Made by a program: the position numbers and the translations under genes. A stretch of DNA of 64,000 nucleotides from Pannonibacter carbonis (GTDB lineage Bacteria; Pseudomonadota; Alphaproteobacteria; Rhizobiales; Stappiaceae), in contig NZ_PUDR01000020.1 in NCBI RefSeq assembly GCF_003012935.1, positions 1-64,000 on the forward strand. Direction: 5' to 3'. Under the pieces are notes generated by a model that searched no databases, was not told where the DNA came from, and saw only the letters and a program-made list of their open reading frames with translations. Below, in pieces: positions 1-9,317 of the stretch; the first letter of the stretch is position 1; the number at the start of each line of letters is the position of its first letter.

Positions 1-67
1 CCGCCTCGCCCCATTTGTGAGAAGCTCCATTGGAGCGTCCATGGACAAACTCCCGCACTGACATCAA

Positions 68-490
68 TCACTGCGCAATCGCATGGCTCACAACCGAGCG
101 GAAGGTGAGGATACAACATCGCTTACCCTCCTCGCGCTCCACGACCGCGAAAATAGCTTTCTTCTTCTTCATTGCCTGAAGGAACGCAGACCGGGCCTGT
201 TCTAGTTCCCGTGGCTTGCGGTCATCTGCGGGAGGGCATTCCAGGAATACAGCGAGTGACTCCGGATGCCGTTGCTTAAGAAAATCCAGGTTCGGCAGGC
301 ACATCACCGTCAGAGCATCCTGGATCTCGTCGATCGGCGGATTTTCCCCTGCGACGATCCCGATGACCGGAGGATCAGAGCGGCGCATTGCGGGTACGCA
401 ACGAAGAGCGCGACGAACGATGCAGTGAGCGAGGAACTGGTGAAAACGCGGCTTTTCACGACGGAAGTAGTGTCGAAGAACATCAGACAT
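68..490 (-). CDS. Hypothetical protein, 140 aa
   Basis: I do not recognise this protein. The ATG at 490 is preferred because an AAAGGA Shine-Dalgarno lies 6-7 nt upstream; a GTG at 544 would add 18 residues without such a signal. It is basic, has no signal peptide or membrane segment, and contains a hydrophobic beta-like stretch (PPVIGIVAGENPP) followed by a lysine run (MKKKKA). It lies 203 bp downstream of another uncharacterised gene on the same strand (694-1623), and together they may form one transcription unit next to an XRE-type regulator. The neighbourhood suggests accessory DNA. No function is proposed. Confidence 0.5.
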   Translation of the reverse strand: MSDVLRHYFRREKPRFHQFLAHCIVRRALRCVPAMRRSDPPVIGIVAGENPPIDEIQDALTVMCLPNLDFLKQRHPESLAVFLECPPADDRKPRELEQARSAFLQAMKKKKAIFAVVEREEGKRCCILTFRSVVSHAIAQ

Positions 491-693
491 AGCAGGTCCT
501 TTCAGATCAATTGGACACAGCTGTCCCCACCTCGCAGATGACACGCCTGCGGGTTGAAAGGTCAGCAGAGACTGGGAGAATGACGATGCAGCGATCCGGG
601 CCGAGTTATCAGGATCACATGTTCAAGGCACCCGGGGCTTGTCCGGCCCGCTTAGGAAGCAGGAATTGGACTGTTACGATTGGTATCCGCTGG

Positions 694-1623
694 TCAGTTG
701 CCGATCCGACGCATCTGGCGTCCCTGCCGCCGGAGGGGAAGAACCGAGAGACACTCAGCAAAACTTGCAGAGCCGAAAAGGGACGAACCCTCCTCGAAAT
801 CCGGGAAGCTATTGTCGGCGCCTTGGCCATCATCCTCAGAGGACAGATCCTCAAATGGCAGGATCTTACGCCCGACTGCTTTGAGAAGACGATGCGCCAT
901 TCGTTCAGCAATGGCTGCTTGCATGCGCGCGGACATCGCGTCGACCATCGCGGCAATCGGCACGCCAAAATGCTCATCAACGGTTTCACGCGTCACGGTT
1001 TTCCGTGCGATGATCCCAGAGCGGCCGTACCAGTCGACAAGCACCTGGCTGACTTCGCGAACCGGCCTTCCCTGCTGTCGAAGCAGATTTTTCAGAAGGA
1101 GTCCGGCGGTGAGAAGATCCGTTCTGGCCTCCCGGGCCGCTCGACCGCCCTGAGCCCCACCGCCCCGCTTCACAGAAATCACATGCAGAAGAGACGTCAG
1201 ACGATCTAACACCAGGACGTCAATGATCACCTGCTTAACGCGGCTGTCAGAAACCGGAAGATGAAGCCCCTCCAGACATTTCAGCGGATTGTTTTCGACG
1301 AGCATGATGGCCGCTTTCGAAACACTCACAGGAACCTGCGTCCAGACGACGAAGCGATCCCCCTGGGCGGCAAATCCGTGAGCAATCCCGGTTTCAAGCA
1401 GCAATCCATGACGCTTGCAGAGGCTATCGAGCGGCCCGCGAATTTGCGTGAGATCATCGCCAAGCAGTTCATCGGTGCGATACTCCTTGGCGAAGCATTC
1501 TTCGACGGATCGATCGACCGCTTCACAGAGCTCTACGGGCAAAATGATCCCTTTGGTCCCGGTATCCACGTCGGATTTGTTGAAAACATGGGGTGCGCTG
1601 GCATTAAGGTACTGATTGTGCAT
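694..1623 (-). CDS. Hypothetical protein, 309 aa; possible nuclease-like fold
   Basis: I do not recognise the family. The ATG at 1623 has an AAAGGAAG Shine-Dalgarno just upstream and is preferred to the ATG at 1665. The central region has an acidic strand (IDVLVLD) followed by a second strand ending ISVKRGGG, with an upstream LLLETG. This E...D...(h)xVK layout resembles the core of PD-(D/E)XK nucleases, but the resemblance is by eye only. An arginine-rich segment (GGRAAREAR) follows, and the C-terminal third looks helical. It is divergent from the XRE regulator at 1709, which could control it. Confidence is for the gene, not for the nuclease idea. Confidence 0.55.
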   Translation of the reverse strand: MHNQYLNASAPHVFNKSDVDTGTKGIILPVELCEAVDRSVEECFAKEYRTDELLGDDLTQIRGPLDSLCKRHGLLLETGIAHGFAAQGDRFVVWTQVPVSVSKAAIMLVENNPLKCLEGLHLPVSDSRVKQVIIDVLVLDRLTSLLHVISVKRGGGAQGGRAAREARTDLLTAGLLLKNLLRQQGRPVREVSQVLVDWYGRSGIIARKTVTRETVDEHFGVPIAAMVDAMSARMQAAIAERMAHRLLKAVGRKILPFEDLSSEDDGQGADNSFPDFEEGSSLFGSASFAECLSVLPLRRQGRQMRRIGN

Positions 1624-1708
1624 AGGCTTCCTTTCAAGCTGATTAGATGGCCCCAAATTGCACATTTTGATCAGAGTTGATAGTTCGATGCAGATTTATG
1701 GTTACCAA

Positions 1709-1954
1709 ATGATAAACGCAAAGCAGTGTCGGGCAGCGCGCGCGTGGCTGGGCTGGTCTCAGGATGAACTGGCAGAGAGAGCCAGTTGCGCCCGGCGGAC
1801 CATAGCGGCGTTCGAGCAGGAGAAATCAGTCCCCTTCGACCGAACACTGCGGGACATCCAGCGCGCCCTCGAGGACGCTGGAATTGTGTTTCTAATGGAT
1901 GGCACCAGGGGAATTGGGTTGCGCGAAGGTCTGGCTGACCTAGCTGGAAATTAA
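1709..1954 (+). CDS. Small XRE-family (helix-turn-helix) DNA-binding protein, 81 aa
   Basis: The protein is essentially one helix-turn-helix domain of the lambda-repressor/XRE type: an N-terminal helix (CRAARAWLGWSQDELA), a turn with an ARRTIAAFEQEK recognition helix, then IQRALEDAGIVFL, which is the usual end of the short alphaproteobacterial versions. The start is uncertain: ATG codons also exist in frame at 1688 and 1658 and none has a strong Shine-Dalgarno; 1709 gives the standard family length. It is divergent from 694-1623 and probably acts as a local repressor, which is inference. Confidence 0.7.
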   Translation: MINAKQCRAARAWLGWSQDELAERASCARRTIAAFEQEKSVPFDRTLRDIQRALEDAGIVFLMDGTRGIGLREGLADLAGN

Positions 1955-2124
1955 CACAAATTGCCCGAAACTGGATAAGCGTCGCAGGAAGTCTATTACA
2001 TATTTTATCAAGTTACGTTTAATCGATTCAACTGGCGCCACAACCGATTCAGAGCCCTAGCAGCGCGATTCATCTGGGAACGGCGTGACGGACTTCGAAC
2101 TCGGGGGCAGCGCGCAGCACATCT
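1955..2124. other. Intergenic, left flank of the insertion sequence
   Basis: There is no ORF with a plausible start here. The stretch is more A+T-rich at first (ATTACATATTTTATCAAG) and then G+C-rich up to the left end of the insertion sequence. No CRISPR repeat is visible, so the array does not continue to the left of the element. Confidence 0.5.
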
Positions 2125-2144
2125 TGACCTGCCACTGCAAAGTT
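2125..2144 (+). repeat. Left terminal inverted repeat of the IS
   Basis: TGACCTGCCACTGCAAAGTT. It matches the inverted right end at 3116-3133 except for a 2-base length difference. It begins TG, as IS3-family ends usually do. Confidence 0.85.
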
Positions 2145-2187
2145 CCTCCACACGCGTTTAGAGTCCGGCTCAAGAGAGGACGGACAT

Positions 2188-2453
2188 ATGAAACGAGCAC
2201 GGTTCACGGAAGAGCAGATCATTGGCGTGCTGAGGGAGCAGGAGGCGGGAGCGAAGACCGCTGATCTGGCGCGCAAGCACGGCATCTCGGAAGCGACGCT
2301 GTACAACTGGAAGGCCAAGTAGGTGGTATGGACGTGTCTGAGGCCAGGCGGCTGAAGGCGCTTGAGGAGGAGAACGCGAAGCTGAAGAAGCTGCTGGCCG
2401 AGCAGATGCTGGATGCAGCCGCCCTTCGTGAGCTTCTTTCAAAAAAATGGTAA
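2188..2453 (+). pseudogene. IS3-family transposase orfA, frameshifted
   Basis: The first 44 codons (from ATG 2188) encode the helix-turn-helix part of an IS407-type OrfA and run into TAG at 2320-2322. The expected continuation is KAK-Y-GG-M; the DNA reads AAGTAGGTGGTATG, which is explained by loss of one base after AAGTA. From 2328 the rest of OrfA follows in the shifted frame as a leucine-zipper-like helix (LKALEEENAKLKKLLAEQ) ending SKKW at the TAA at 2451. A single deletion therefore separates the two halves. Confidence 0.85.
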
Positions 2454-3115
2454 GGCCCGCCGCCAAGCGCGAGGCTGTCGCGCATCTGCGGGCCGTTCTG
2501 GGCCTGTCGGAGAGGCAGGCCCGTGGCATTGTCAACGCTTATCGGACGATGATCCGCTATCAGTCCCGCCGACCGCCAGAGACCGAACTGCGGACAAAAA
2601 TCCGCGACATGGCCAACGAGCGCAAACGCTTTGGCTACAGACGGCTGTTCATCCTGTTGCGGCAGGGCGGCGAGCCTTCGGGCGTCAATCGCATTTATCG
2701 GCTTTGTGGCAAGTCAGGCCTCATCGTTTCCGACAACGGTACGGAGTTCACCTCGAACGCCGTGCTGACATGGGCACAGGAAGCCAGGATAGCCTGGCAT
2801 TTCATTGCGCCGGGCAAGCCAATGCAGAACGGCTTCTGCGAGAGCTTCAACGGGCGAATGCGCGATGAGCTGCTAAACGAGACGCTGTTTCTGGGCCTTG
2901 ACCACGCCCGCGAGAAGGTCACGGCTTGGGTCGACGACTATAACAATCGGCGCCCGCACTCTGCGCTCGCCTACCAAACTCCGGCGGCCTATGCCGACTC
3001 CCTTTCCGCAGCATGTGATCGGCTGCGCAACCCGGACCAGCTCCGCCGATCGCATGTTGCACACATCGCGCCGCAAGGCGTAAACCCTGCCAGGGCTCTA
3101 AACGCTGCTGGATGA
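2447..3115 (+). pseudogene. IS3-family transposase orfB with internal in-frame deletion
   Basis: The reading frame is open for 222 codons but the protein is incomplete. The N-terminal HTH_21-like region runs to GVNRIYRL and is then joined directly to [14 protein letters not shown]. In intact relatives about 100 residues lie between these points, including the first catalytic Asp of the DDE triad. The second Asp (SDNGTE) and the Glu ([10 protein letters not shown]) remain, as does the terminal [10 protein letters not shown] motif. It overlaps the end of orfA, as is normal for IS3 elements that use frameshifting. It should be catalytically dead. Confidence 0.85.
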
Positions 3116-3133
3116 AACTTCAGTGGCAGGTCA
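3116..3133 (-). repeat. Right terminal inverted repeat of the IS
   Basis: It reads AACTTCAGTGGCAGGTCA on the plus strand, the inverse of the left end. The CRISPR array begins 26 bp further on. Confidence 0.85.
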
Positions 3134-3159
3134 GTGTCTATCCGCGACGGAAACCGGGT

Positions 3160-3190
3160 GTTTCGATCCGCGCTCTCGTGAGGGAGCGAC
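3160..3190 (-). repeat. Leader-distal terminal repeat with one substitution
   Basis: This is the only repeat that differs from the consensus (one base in the stem). Decay of the leader-distal repeat is common and suggests the array really ended here, or that this end has been untouched for a long time. Beyond it are 26 bp and then the insertion sequence. Confidence 0.85.
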
Positions 3191-6100
3191 TCACCAAGCT
3201 CAGCGGCTGGCACACAACAGCGGAGTTTCGATCCGCGCTCCCGTGAGGGAGCGACCTGCTGGCGCACGTTGTCGCGGAGCGAGCAGGGTGTGTTTCGATC
3301 CGCGCTCCCGTGAGGGAGCGACGCGCCCTGCATGGGTGATCTACACGCGTGGCGTTGTTTCGATCCGCGCTCCCGTGAGGGAGCGACGGTTCCGGTGCGG
3401 GCTTCGAACCGGCGCACGGCGGTTTCGATCCGCGCTCCCGTGAGGGAGCGACCGCTCTTGCGCGTTGCATCCATGTGCAGGTTGCTGTTTCGATCCGCGC
3501 TCCCGTGAGGGAGCGACCGCCCCACGGCACTTCCTTTTCCGTGATCACCGGGTTTCGATCCGCGCTCCCGTGAGGGAGCGACACAGGTCGGTGCCGATCG
3601 TCACCCGGTTGACCGGGTTTCGATCCGCGCTCCCGTGAGGGAGCGACTCCAGGCGCTCCAGGGTGCGGATGCAGCAACGCAGTTTCGATCCGCGCTCCCG
3701 TGAGGGAGCGACGTTCCGCCGGTTCTATGACGAGGAGGGGAAAGGGTTTCGATCCGCGCTCCCGTGAGGGAGCGACACGTCGGAGGCGGCGGCCATTGAC
3801 CGGCCGATGGGTTTCGATCCGCGCTCCCGTGAGGGAGCGACATGCGTGACGTGATTGATGACGCCTGCAAAATGGGTTTCGATCCGCGCTCCCGTGAGGG
3901 AGCGACGTTCATGACCCTCGGCCCGGATGACTATGCCAACGTTTCGATCCGCGCTCCCGTGAGGGAGCGACCGGCCACCCAGGAGTAGAGCTTGCCCAGC
4001 TCGAGGTTTCGATCCGCGCTCCCGTGAGGGAGCGACAGCTGGTCAGCGCGACCCGCAACGAGTTCAACGAGTTTCGATCCGCGCTCCCGTGAGGGAGCGA
4101 CTGAGTGGTGGACTTTTTGGAGGTGGGAAAAAGGAGTTTCGATCCGCGCTCCCGTGAGGGAGCGACCAGTGTCGGAGCGATCAGGGCTGTCTTCCAGGAG
4201 GTTTCGATCCGCGCTCCCGTGAGGGAGCGACGTGGATGATGTTCCGTTTGTCTATTCGCTTTATTTGTTTCGATCCGCGCTCCCGTGAGGGAGCGACCCT
4301 CTCGGCGGACGGATGGGGCGAGGACGGGGAGGTTTCGATCCGCGCTCCCGTGAGGGAGCGACGTCGCGACCGCTACAGTTCTGGCGACCGGGGCTGAGTT
4401 TCGATCCGCGCTCCCGTGAGGGAGCGACGCCGCCGCTCTTCGAGCCAATTGGTGCAGGTCGAGTTTCGATCCGCGCTCCCGTGAGGGAGCGACATGGCGG
4501 CGGTAGCTTGGCGTTCCCCTTGGTGCCGTTTCGATCCGCGCTCCCGTGAGGGAGCGACAGGGCTCGCCGCGCTATGCCATCGGTACGCACCAGTTTCGAT
4601 CCGCGCTCCCGTGAGGGAGCGACCCGGCTTTTCCGGCTCGATGTCGAACCCCATCTTGTTTCGATCCGCGCTCCCGTGAGGGAGCGACGGCCTTGAAGTC
4701 GCCAACGGTCATCCCGTTCAGGTTTCGATCCGCGCTCCCGTGAGGGAGCGACGCCGCAGCCATCCACTCGTTGCCGCCACCTGCATGTTTCGATCCGCGC
4801 TCCCGTGAGGGAGCGACGCGATGTCTCGAATGCAGCAATGCGCTCGGATAGTTTCGATCCGCGCTCCCGTGAGGGAGCGACCTCGGAAGCCGACATGAGC
4901 CCCAGGTAATCGATGTTTCGATCCGCGCTCCCGTGAGGGAGCGACAGGGATTGCAGGGCTGGCCTGACCTGTCGTCGTGTTTCGATCCGCGCTCCCGTGA
5001 GGGAGCGACACGGTACGACCGTCACAGACCTGACCAAGGCGGTTGTTTCGATCCGCGCTCCCGTGAGGGAGCGACCCGTCGAGGGCGTCTTCGTCTTCCT
5101 GGAAATTGTGTTTCGATCCGCGCTCCCGTGAGGGAGCGACGGGTCGGCACGCGCTTCGCCGCGTCGATGACGCCGTTTCGATCCGCGCTCCCGTGAGGGA
5201 GCGACGGCTGCTGGACGCCACGACGCTGGCGCAAATGCCGGTTTCGATCCGCGCTCCCGTGAGGGAGCGACGGCTTGTGCTCGCGGCCACGCCGGACGTC
5301 CTGTTTGTTTCGATCCGCGCTCCCGTGAGGGAGCGACCAACGTCGACGTCTGGGTTAACGGTGTTATCCAGTTTCGATCCGCGCTCCCGTGAGGGAGCGA
5401 CGGTCTGTGCCGGTTCCGGCGTTGCGAGCTGCTTCAGTTTCGATCCGCGCTCCCGTGAGGGAGCGACCAGCGGCTTCGAGGAGGACCGGATGGCCTTCGT
5501 GGTTTCGATCCGCGCTCCCGTGAGGGAGCGACTGTTCGATCAGTTCCACGGCCTGCGCCGGCAAGTGTTTCGATCCGCGCTCCCGTGAGGGAGCGACATC
5601 GGGGACATGGAGCTGTAGTCCGTCACCGGAGTGTTTCGATCCGCGCTCCCGTGAGGGAGCGACTGCCGTCTGCGATGTTGGCGCAGTCCATATCCGGGTT
5701 TCGATCCGCGCTCCCGTGAGGGAGCGACCAATTCGGAACAGCGGAGCCCCGCTCTCGTCAGGGTTTCGATCCGCGCTCCCGTGAGGGAGCGACGCTCTTT
5801 CAACAGGTTTCACACCCTGTAGTCTGTGTTTCGATCCGCGCTCCCGTGAGGGAGCGACGACAGGGAGCGCAACACCCCGCAAGGGACTGCGTAGTTTCGA
5901 TCCGCGCTCCCGTGAGGGAGCGACTACACCGTCCCCGGTATAGGTCACGATGTCGAAGTTTCGATCCGCGCTCCCGTGAGGGAGCGACAACCTTCACGTT
6001 AAGTTCCGGGATCACAGCCATCGTTTCGATCCGCGCTCCCGTGAGGGAGCGACGCTGACAGCAGAGCGGCTGGTCGATCCGGAAGAGGTTTCGATCCGCG

Positions 6101-7024
6101 CTCCCGTGAGGGAGCGACTTGTTCCCGATCTCGGAAAGGCAGGTGAGTGATGGTTTCGATCCGCGCTCCCGTGAGGGAGCGACGAGCCGGGCCTACCTGC
6201 TGGCTTCCGGGGACATGTTTCGATCCGCGCTCCCGTGAGGGAGCGACGGGCACAGGCGGAACGGTGAATGTCCCGAACAAGGTTTCGATCCGCGCTCCCG
6301 TGAGGGAGCGACTTCACGGCGTCGACGGGCGCGGGCGGGTTCAAGGTTTCGATCCGCGCTCCCGTGAGGGAGCGACAAAGCGGCTGCAGGTAACTGTTTT
6401 CCATCATGCGTTTCGATCCGCGCTCCCGTGAGGGAGCGACCATTCGCCGCCTGAAGAACGACGCTCGGGAAAAAGTTTCGATCCGCGCTCCCGTGAGGGA
6501 GCGACCATCGACAGCGACGAAGCCGGCCATGCGTTCGCGGTTTCGATCCGCGCTCCCGTGAGGGAGCGACAACTATCATCGGAGGCAGATGACGTGCACT
6601 CGATGTTTCGATCCGCGCTCCCGTGAGGGAGCGACGCGCTGCCATGGCAACAGGCGCGTTCATGTCAGGTTTCGATCCGCGCTCCCGTGAGGGAGCGACA
6701 TGTTCAGCACATACCTGCATATTGACTTTGTGCTGTTTCGATCCGCGCTCCCGTGAGGGAGCGACAGTCATCTGATTTGCCGCACTATGTGGGTAAGTTG
6801 TTTCGATCCGCGCTCCCGTGAGGGAGCGACGTCTGCCCAAGCAGGATTGCCAGCCTTGACCGCATGTTTCGATCCGCGCTCCCGTGAGGGAGCGACGATC
6901 AAGAATACCAGAGGCGGAGGGCGCTGATCGTTTCGATCCGCGCTCCCGTGAGGGAGCGACGAGGAGCCGCAAGTAGTTCCAGCCCCGCTGGATGTTTCGA
7001 TCCGCGCTCCCGTGAGGGAGCGAC
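3160..7024 (-). CRISPR. Type I-C CRISPR array, 60 repeats and 59 spacers
   Basis: I counted 60 copies of a 31-nt repeat. On the transcribed minus strand it begins GTCGCTCCCTC, forms a GCTCCC-TCAC-GGGAGC hairpin and ends GCGGATCGAAAC, the type I-C pattern with an 11-nt 3' handle. Spacers are 33-36 nt, mostly 34. The orientation follows from the repeat itself and from the cas genes: the leader-proximal end is at 7024 next to cas2 and the old end is at 3160. All copies look identical except the leader-distal one, which has a T where the others have C (GCGCTCTCG on the plus strand). No duplicated spacer was noticed by eye. The long array of uniform repeats implies recent or continuing activity. 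Confidence 0.98.
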
Positions 7025-7319
7025 GGGTATGGTCGTAACAGCTTGGTGGGCAAATGAAAATCGGCTCTTCAGCGCGAGGCGTCATGCAGATCTGGGGCGT
7101 TGCCGGCTGAATGGGCGCACTGGCCAGAAATGTTTCCATGTTTTCAAAGAGCTGGCGTGAGCGCGAACCGGGGCGGGTTTTGAGGCACGCTTCAGGTTCG
7201 CGCGAATGCGCCCCAGTTACGACTGAGACGGCCTGTGCGGCAATGGGGCCGCAGACCCTGCGCGCCTTGCCGGTGTGCAACACTTGAGGCAAGGCCGACC
7301 TGCTTTTATCGGACCTGTC
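7025..7319 (-). promoter_or_regulatory. CRISPR leader region
   Basis: The 295 bp between the newest repeat and the cas2 stop codon have no plausible gene. By position and polarity this is the leader that carries the array promoter and the site for spacer integration. The part closest to the array on the minus strand contains GATTTTCATTTGCCCACC and is less G+C-rich than the rest. A -10/-35 pair could not be fixed with confidence. Confidence 0.7.
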
Positions 7320-7610
7320 CTAGACGATCAGCGGTCCATTGAGATCGACCGCTGGCTTGGCGCCCACATGCTCGACCCGGCGTTGCCAGTTCGAGCCCAG
7401 ATAGTAATAGCGCAGGCTGTCGGTTTCCAGCGCGATGATCCCTTCCAGGCGGGCCTTCAGCTGTGTCCACTGGGCGGGATCGACCTCGATTTCAAAGACC
7501 GAAAACTGCACACGCTGGCCGAAGTTCTGGCAGGCCCTGGCCACACGGCGCAATCGGCCGGCGCCGCCCGGACTGGAGGTGCTGACATCATAGGTCACGA
7601 GAACAAGCAT
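7320..7610 (-). CDS. cas2: CRISPR-associated endoribonuclease Cas2 (type I-C)
   Basis: A 96-aa protein starting [11 protein letters not shown], the ferredoxin-like first strand with the conserved Asp of Cas2. It continues with [22 protein letters not shown], the usual helix and second strand. It forms the Cas1-Cas2 integrase that inserts new spacers at the leader end. It follows cas1 by 4 bp and is the last gene before the leader. The ATG at 7610 is clear; longer frames upstream run into cas1. Confidence 0.97.
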   Translation of the reverse strand: MLVLVTYDVSTSSPGGAGRLRRVARACQNFGQRVQFSVFEIEVDPAQWTQLKARLEGIIALETDSLRYYYLGSNWQRRVEHVGAKPAVDLNGPLIV

Positions 7611-7614
7611 CGGC

Positions 7615-8646
7615 TCACTTCCAGAACCAGGGGGGATAGGCCTCAAGATCGCCGCGCAGGTGCCGGGACAGGAGTTGCGCCTGCAGATAGGGCACGAGCC
7701 CGAGCGGCGCCTTTTCATCCAGGAAGGGATGCTGACGCTCCTCGCGCTTGCGCTCCTGCCATGCGGTGAGGACAAGCTTGCGCGCGTCATCGGTGAGGAG
7801 CACTGCGCCGCCGTCGCGCGGTTCAAAATCCTTTGCCCTCAGCTGACGCCGGTTGAACAGCGACAGGGCCAGCCGGTCCGCCAGCACGGGACGCAGTTCC
7901 TCCATCAGATCGAGGGCGAGGCTCGGACGGCCCGGGCGGTCGCGGTGGAGAAAGCCCACGGCCGGATCAAGGCCACAGCTTTCCGCAGCACTGCGGCAAT
8001 CATGGGTGAGCAGGGTGTAGAGGAACGACAGAAGCGCATTGACCGGGTCAAGCGGCGGCCGGCGCGAGCGCCCCTTGAAGCAGATCTCGGGGTCGGGTGA
8101 GCGGATCAGGTGATTGAACACGCCGAAATAGAGCTGCGCCGCTTCGCCCTCGGCACCGCGCAGACTGTCAAGACCGGACAGCACCTCGAGCTTCTGCAAC
8201 AGCCGCGCCATGCGGGCGGTTGCCTGGTCCATTTCCGCCCTGGTAGTTTCATCGGCATCGGCGCCATGATCGCGCAGGTGGCGCAAGAGAACGCTGCGCT
8301 GGTTGGCGATCTTGCCCATGACCATGCTGCGGACTATGTCATCGGGACGCTCGGAGGCGGCATATTGCGCCCGGCGCAAGAGGACATTTCCCGCAACAGG
8401 TCCCTCGATACGCGCCTGAAAGCGGCCGTTACGTTCCAGCAGCACAAGCGTGATGCCGGCTCCGGCGCAGGCCCCGATCAAGGCTGGCGAGACAAGAACC
8501 GGACCGAAGACAACGACAGCCCCCAGCATGTGCAATGGCACACGGGCGCGCTCAGCCCCGTCCACCTCGGCGACCAGATTGTCGCCGTCCTTGCGCAGCG
8601 CGGCACCTTCCGTGGTGACATAGACGGTGTTGAGAAGTTTCTTCAG
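7615..8646 (-). CDS. cas1: CRISPR-associated endonuclease Cas1 (type I-C), probable CTG start
   Basis: The protein ([21 protein letters not shown]...) is a type I-C Cas1, the catalytic integrase for spacer acquisition. Recognisable are the N-terminal beta domain and the helical domain with [11 protein letters not shown] and the [27 protein letters not shown] block that holds the conserved His and acidic metal ligands. There is no ATG, GTG or TTG at the expected N-terminus. A CTG at 8646 sits exactly there, overlaps the cas4 stop as CTGA and is preceded by GAGGAGG about 6 nt upstream. This gives 343 aa. In-frame starts further upstream lie inside cas4. Confidence 0.93.
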   Translation of the reverse strand: MKKLLNTVYVTTEGAALRKDGDNLVAEVDGAERARVPLHMLGAVVVFGPVLVSPALIGACAGAGITLVLLERNGRFQARIEGPVAGNVLLRRAQYAASERPDDIVRSMVMGKIANQRSVLLRHLRDHGADADETTRAEMDQATARMARLLQKLEVLSGLDSLRGAEGEAAQLYFGVFNHLIRSPDPEICFKGRSRRPPLDPVNALLSFLYTLLTHDCRSAAESCGLDPAVGFLHRDRPGRPSLALDLMEELRPVLADRLALSLFNRRQLRAKDFEPRDGGAVLLTDDARKLVLTAWQERKREERQHPFLDEKAPLGLVPYLQAQLLSRHLRGDLEAYPPWFWK

Positions 8647-9314
8647 GATGGGTCCTCCTCGCTGAGCAGGCTGGCAAGCTGGCGCTGCCGCCAGGCTAGG
8701 ACAGGGCGCACGACCTGTTTCGGGCGGCAAAGATCGCTCAGGGAACAGGCGCGGCAGCGGTCTGCCCGGTAGACTGGCGGCGGTGTTCGGGACGAGGCGA
8801 AGACGGCCGCAAGATCCGCAATCGTCCTCTCGGTCAGTTCCCTGAGGTCCGCGTCAAAGGGCACCTCGAGCCGCCGTTTCGGCTCGGCATAAAAGAGGGC
8901 TCCGGCCGGAACGGGCCGGCCTGTCATTTCCTCAAGACATAAGGCCTGCGCACAGAGCTGCACCTCGTCGGCCCGGTGCAGCTTGGCCTTGCCGCGCTTG
9001 TATTCGACCGGATAGGCGGTCTCGCCTTGCAGCGAGGAACGGAACTCCACCACATCGGCGACGCCGGCGATGTTCAGCCGCCGGCTGGCGATGGCGAGCG
9101 CCGACACCCGCCGCACGCCGCGCGAAAACCGGCTGCCGGGTTTGTCGGCCACCGCATGCAGCACATGCCCCTCGGCGGTGAAGCGGTTGTCCGCCCACAG
9201 CCGCTCGAGATGGATCAGGGCCGCCTGCCTCAGGCAATAGACGGCATGCTGCAGAGCGGAGAGCGGGATGGGCTCGCCGTCCTGTGGCAGCTCACTCCCC
9301 TCCCCGCCTGTCAT
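8643..9314 (-). CDS. cas4: CRISPR-associated exonuclease Cas4 (type I-C)
   Basis: A 223-aa RecB-like nuclease with an Fe-S cluster. Visible features are the N-terminal Cys (AVYCLRQAALIH), the motif-II Asp in GVADVVEF, the motif-III core PVEYKRGKAK, the QLCAQALCLEE helix, and the C-terminal cysteine cluster CRACSLSDLC. It trims and PAM-selects prespacers for Cas1-Cas2. Its stop codon overlaps the presumed cas1 start, and it begins 4 bp after cas7. Confidence 0.95.
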   Translation of the reverse strand: MTGGEGSELPQDGEPIPLSALQHAVYCLRQAALIHLERLWADNRFTAEGHVLHAVADKPGSRFSRGVRRVSALAIASRRLNIAGVADVVEFRSSLQGETAYPVEYKRGKAKLHRADEVQLCAQALCLEEMTGRPVPAGALFYAEPKRRLEVPFDADLRELTERTIADLAAVFASSRTPPPVYRADRCRACSLSDLCRPKQVVRPVLAWRQRQLASLLSEEDPS

Positions 9315-9317
9315 GGG

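Larger units (their letters stand above)
2125..3133 (+). mobile_element. Defective IS3-family (IS407-like) insertion sequence
   Basis: The element is about 1.0 kb, bounded by terminal inverted repeats. The left end starts TGACCTGCCACTGCAAAG and the reverse complement of the right end starts TGACCTGCCACTGAAG; both later contain GCGTTTAGAG. Inside are an orfA of the IS407/IS51 type (MKRARFTEEQIIGVLREQ) and an orfB with DDE-integrase motifs. Both ORFs are broken (see their entries), so it cannot transpose by itself. The flanking tetranucleotides (ATCT on the left, GTGT on the right) do not match, so no target duplication is visible. That fits a deletion at one flank or age. Only 26 bp separate it from the leader-distal CRISPR repeat. 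Confidence 0.9.

Noticed and set aside
3160-7024. Self-targeting or duplicated spacers within the window
   Set aside because: I looked for obvious repeats of spacer text in the genes and between spacers and saw none; this was by eye and not exhaustive.
3138-7053. Many long frames in the array region with repeated RSLTGARIET, LPHGSADRN or APSRERGSK
   Set aside because: These are translations of the CRISPR repeat in different frames and not proteins.
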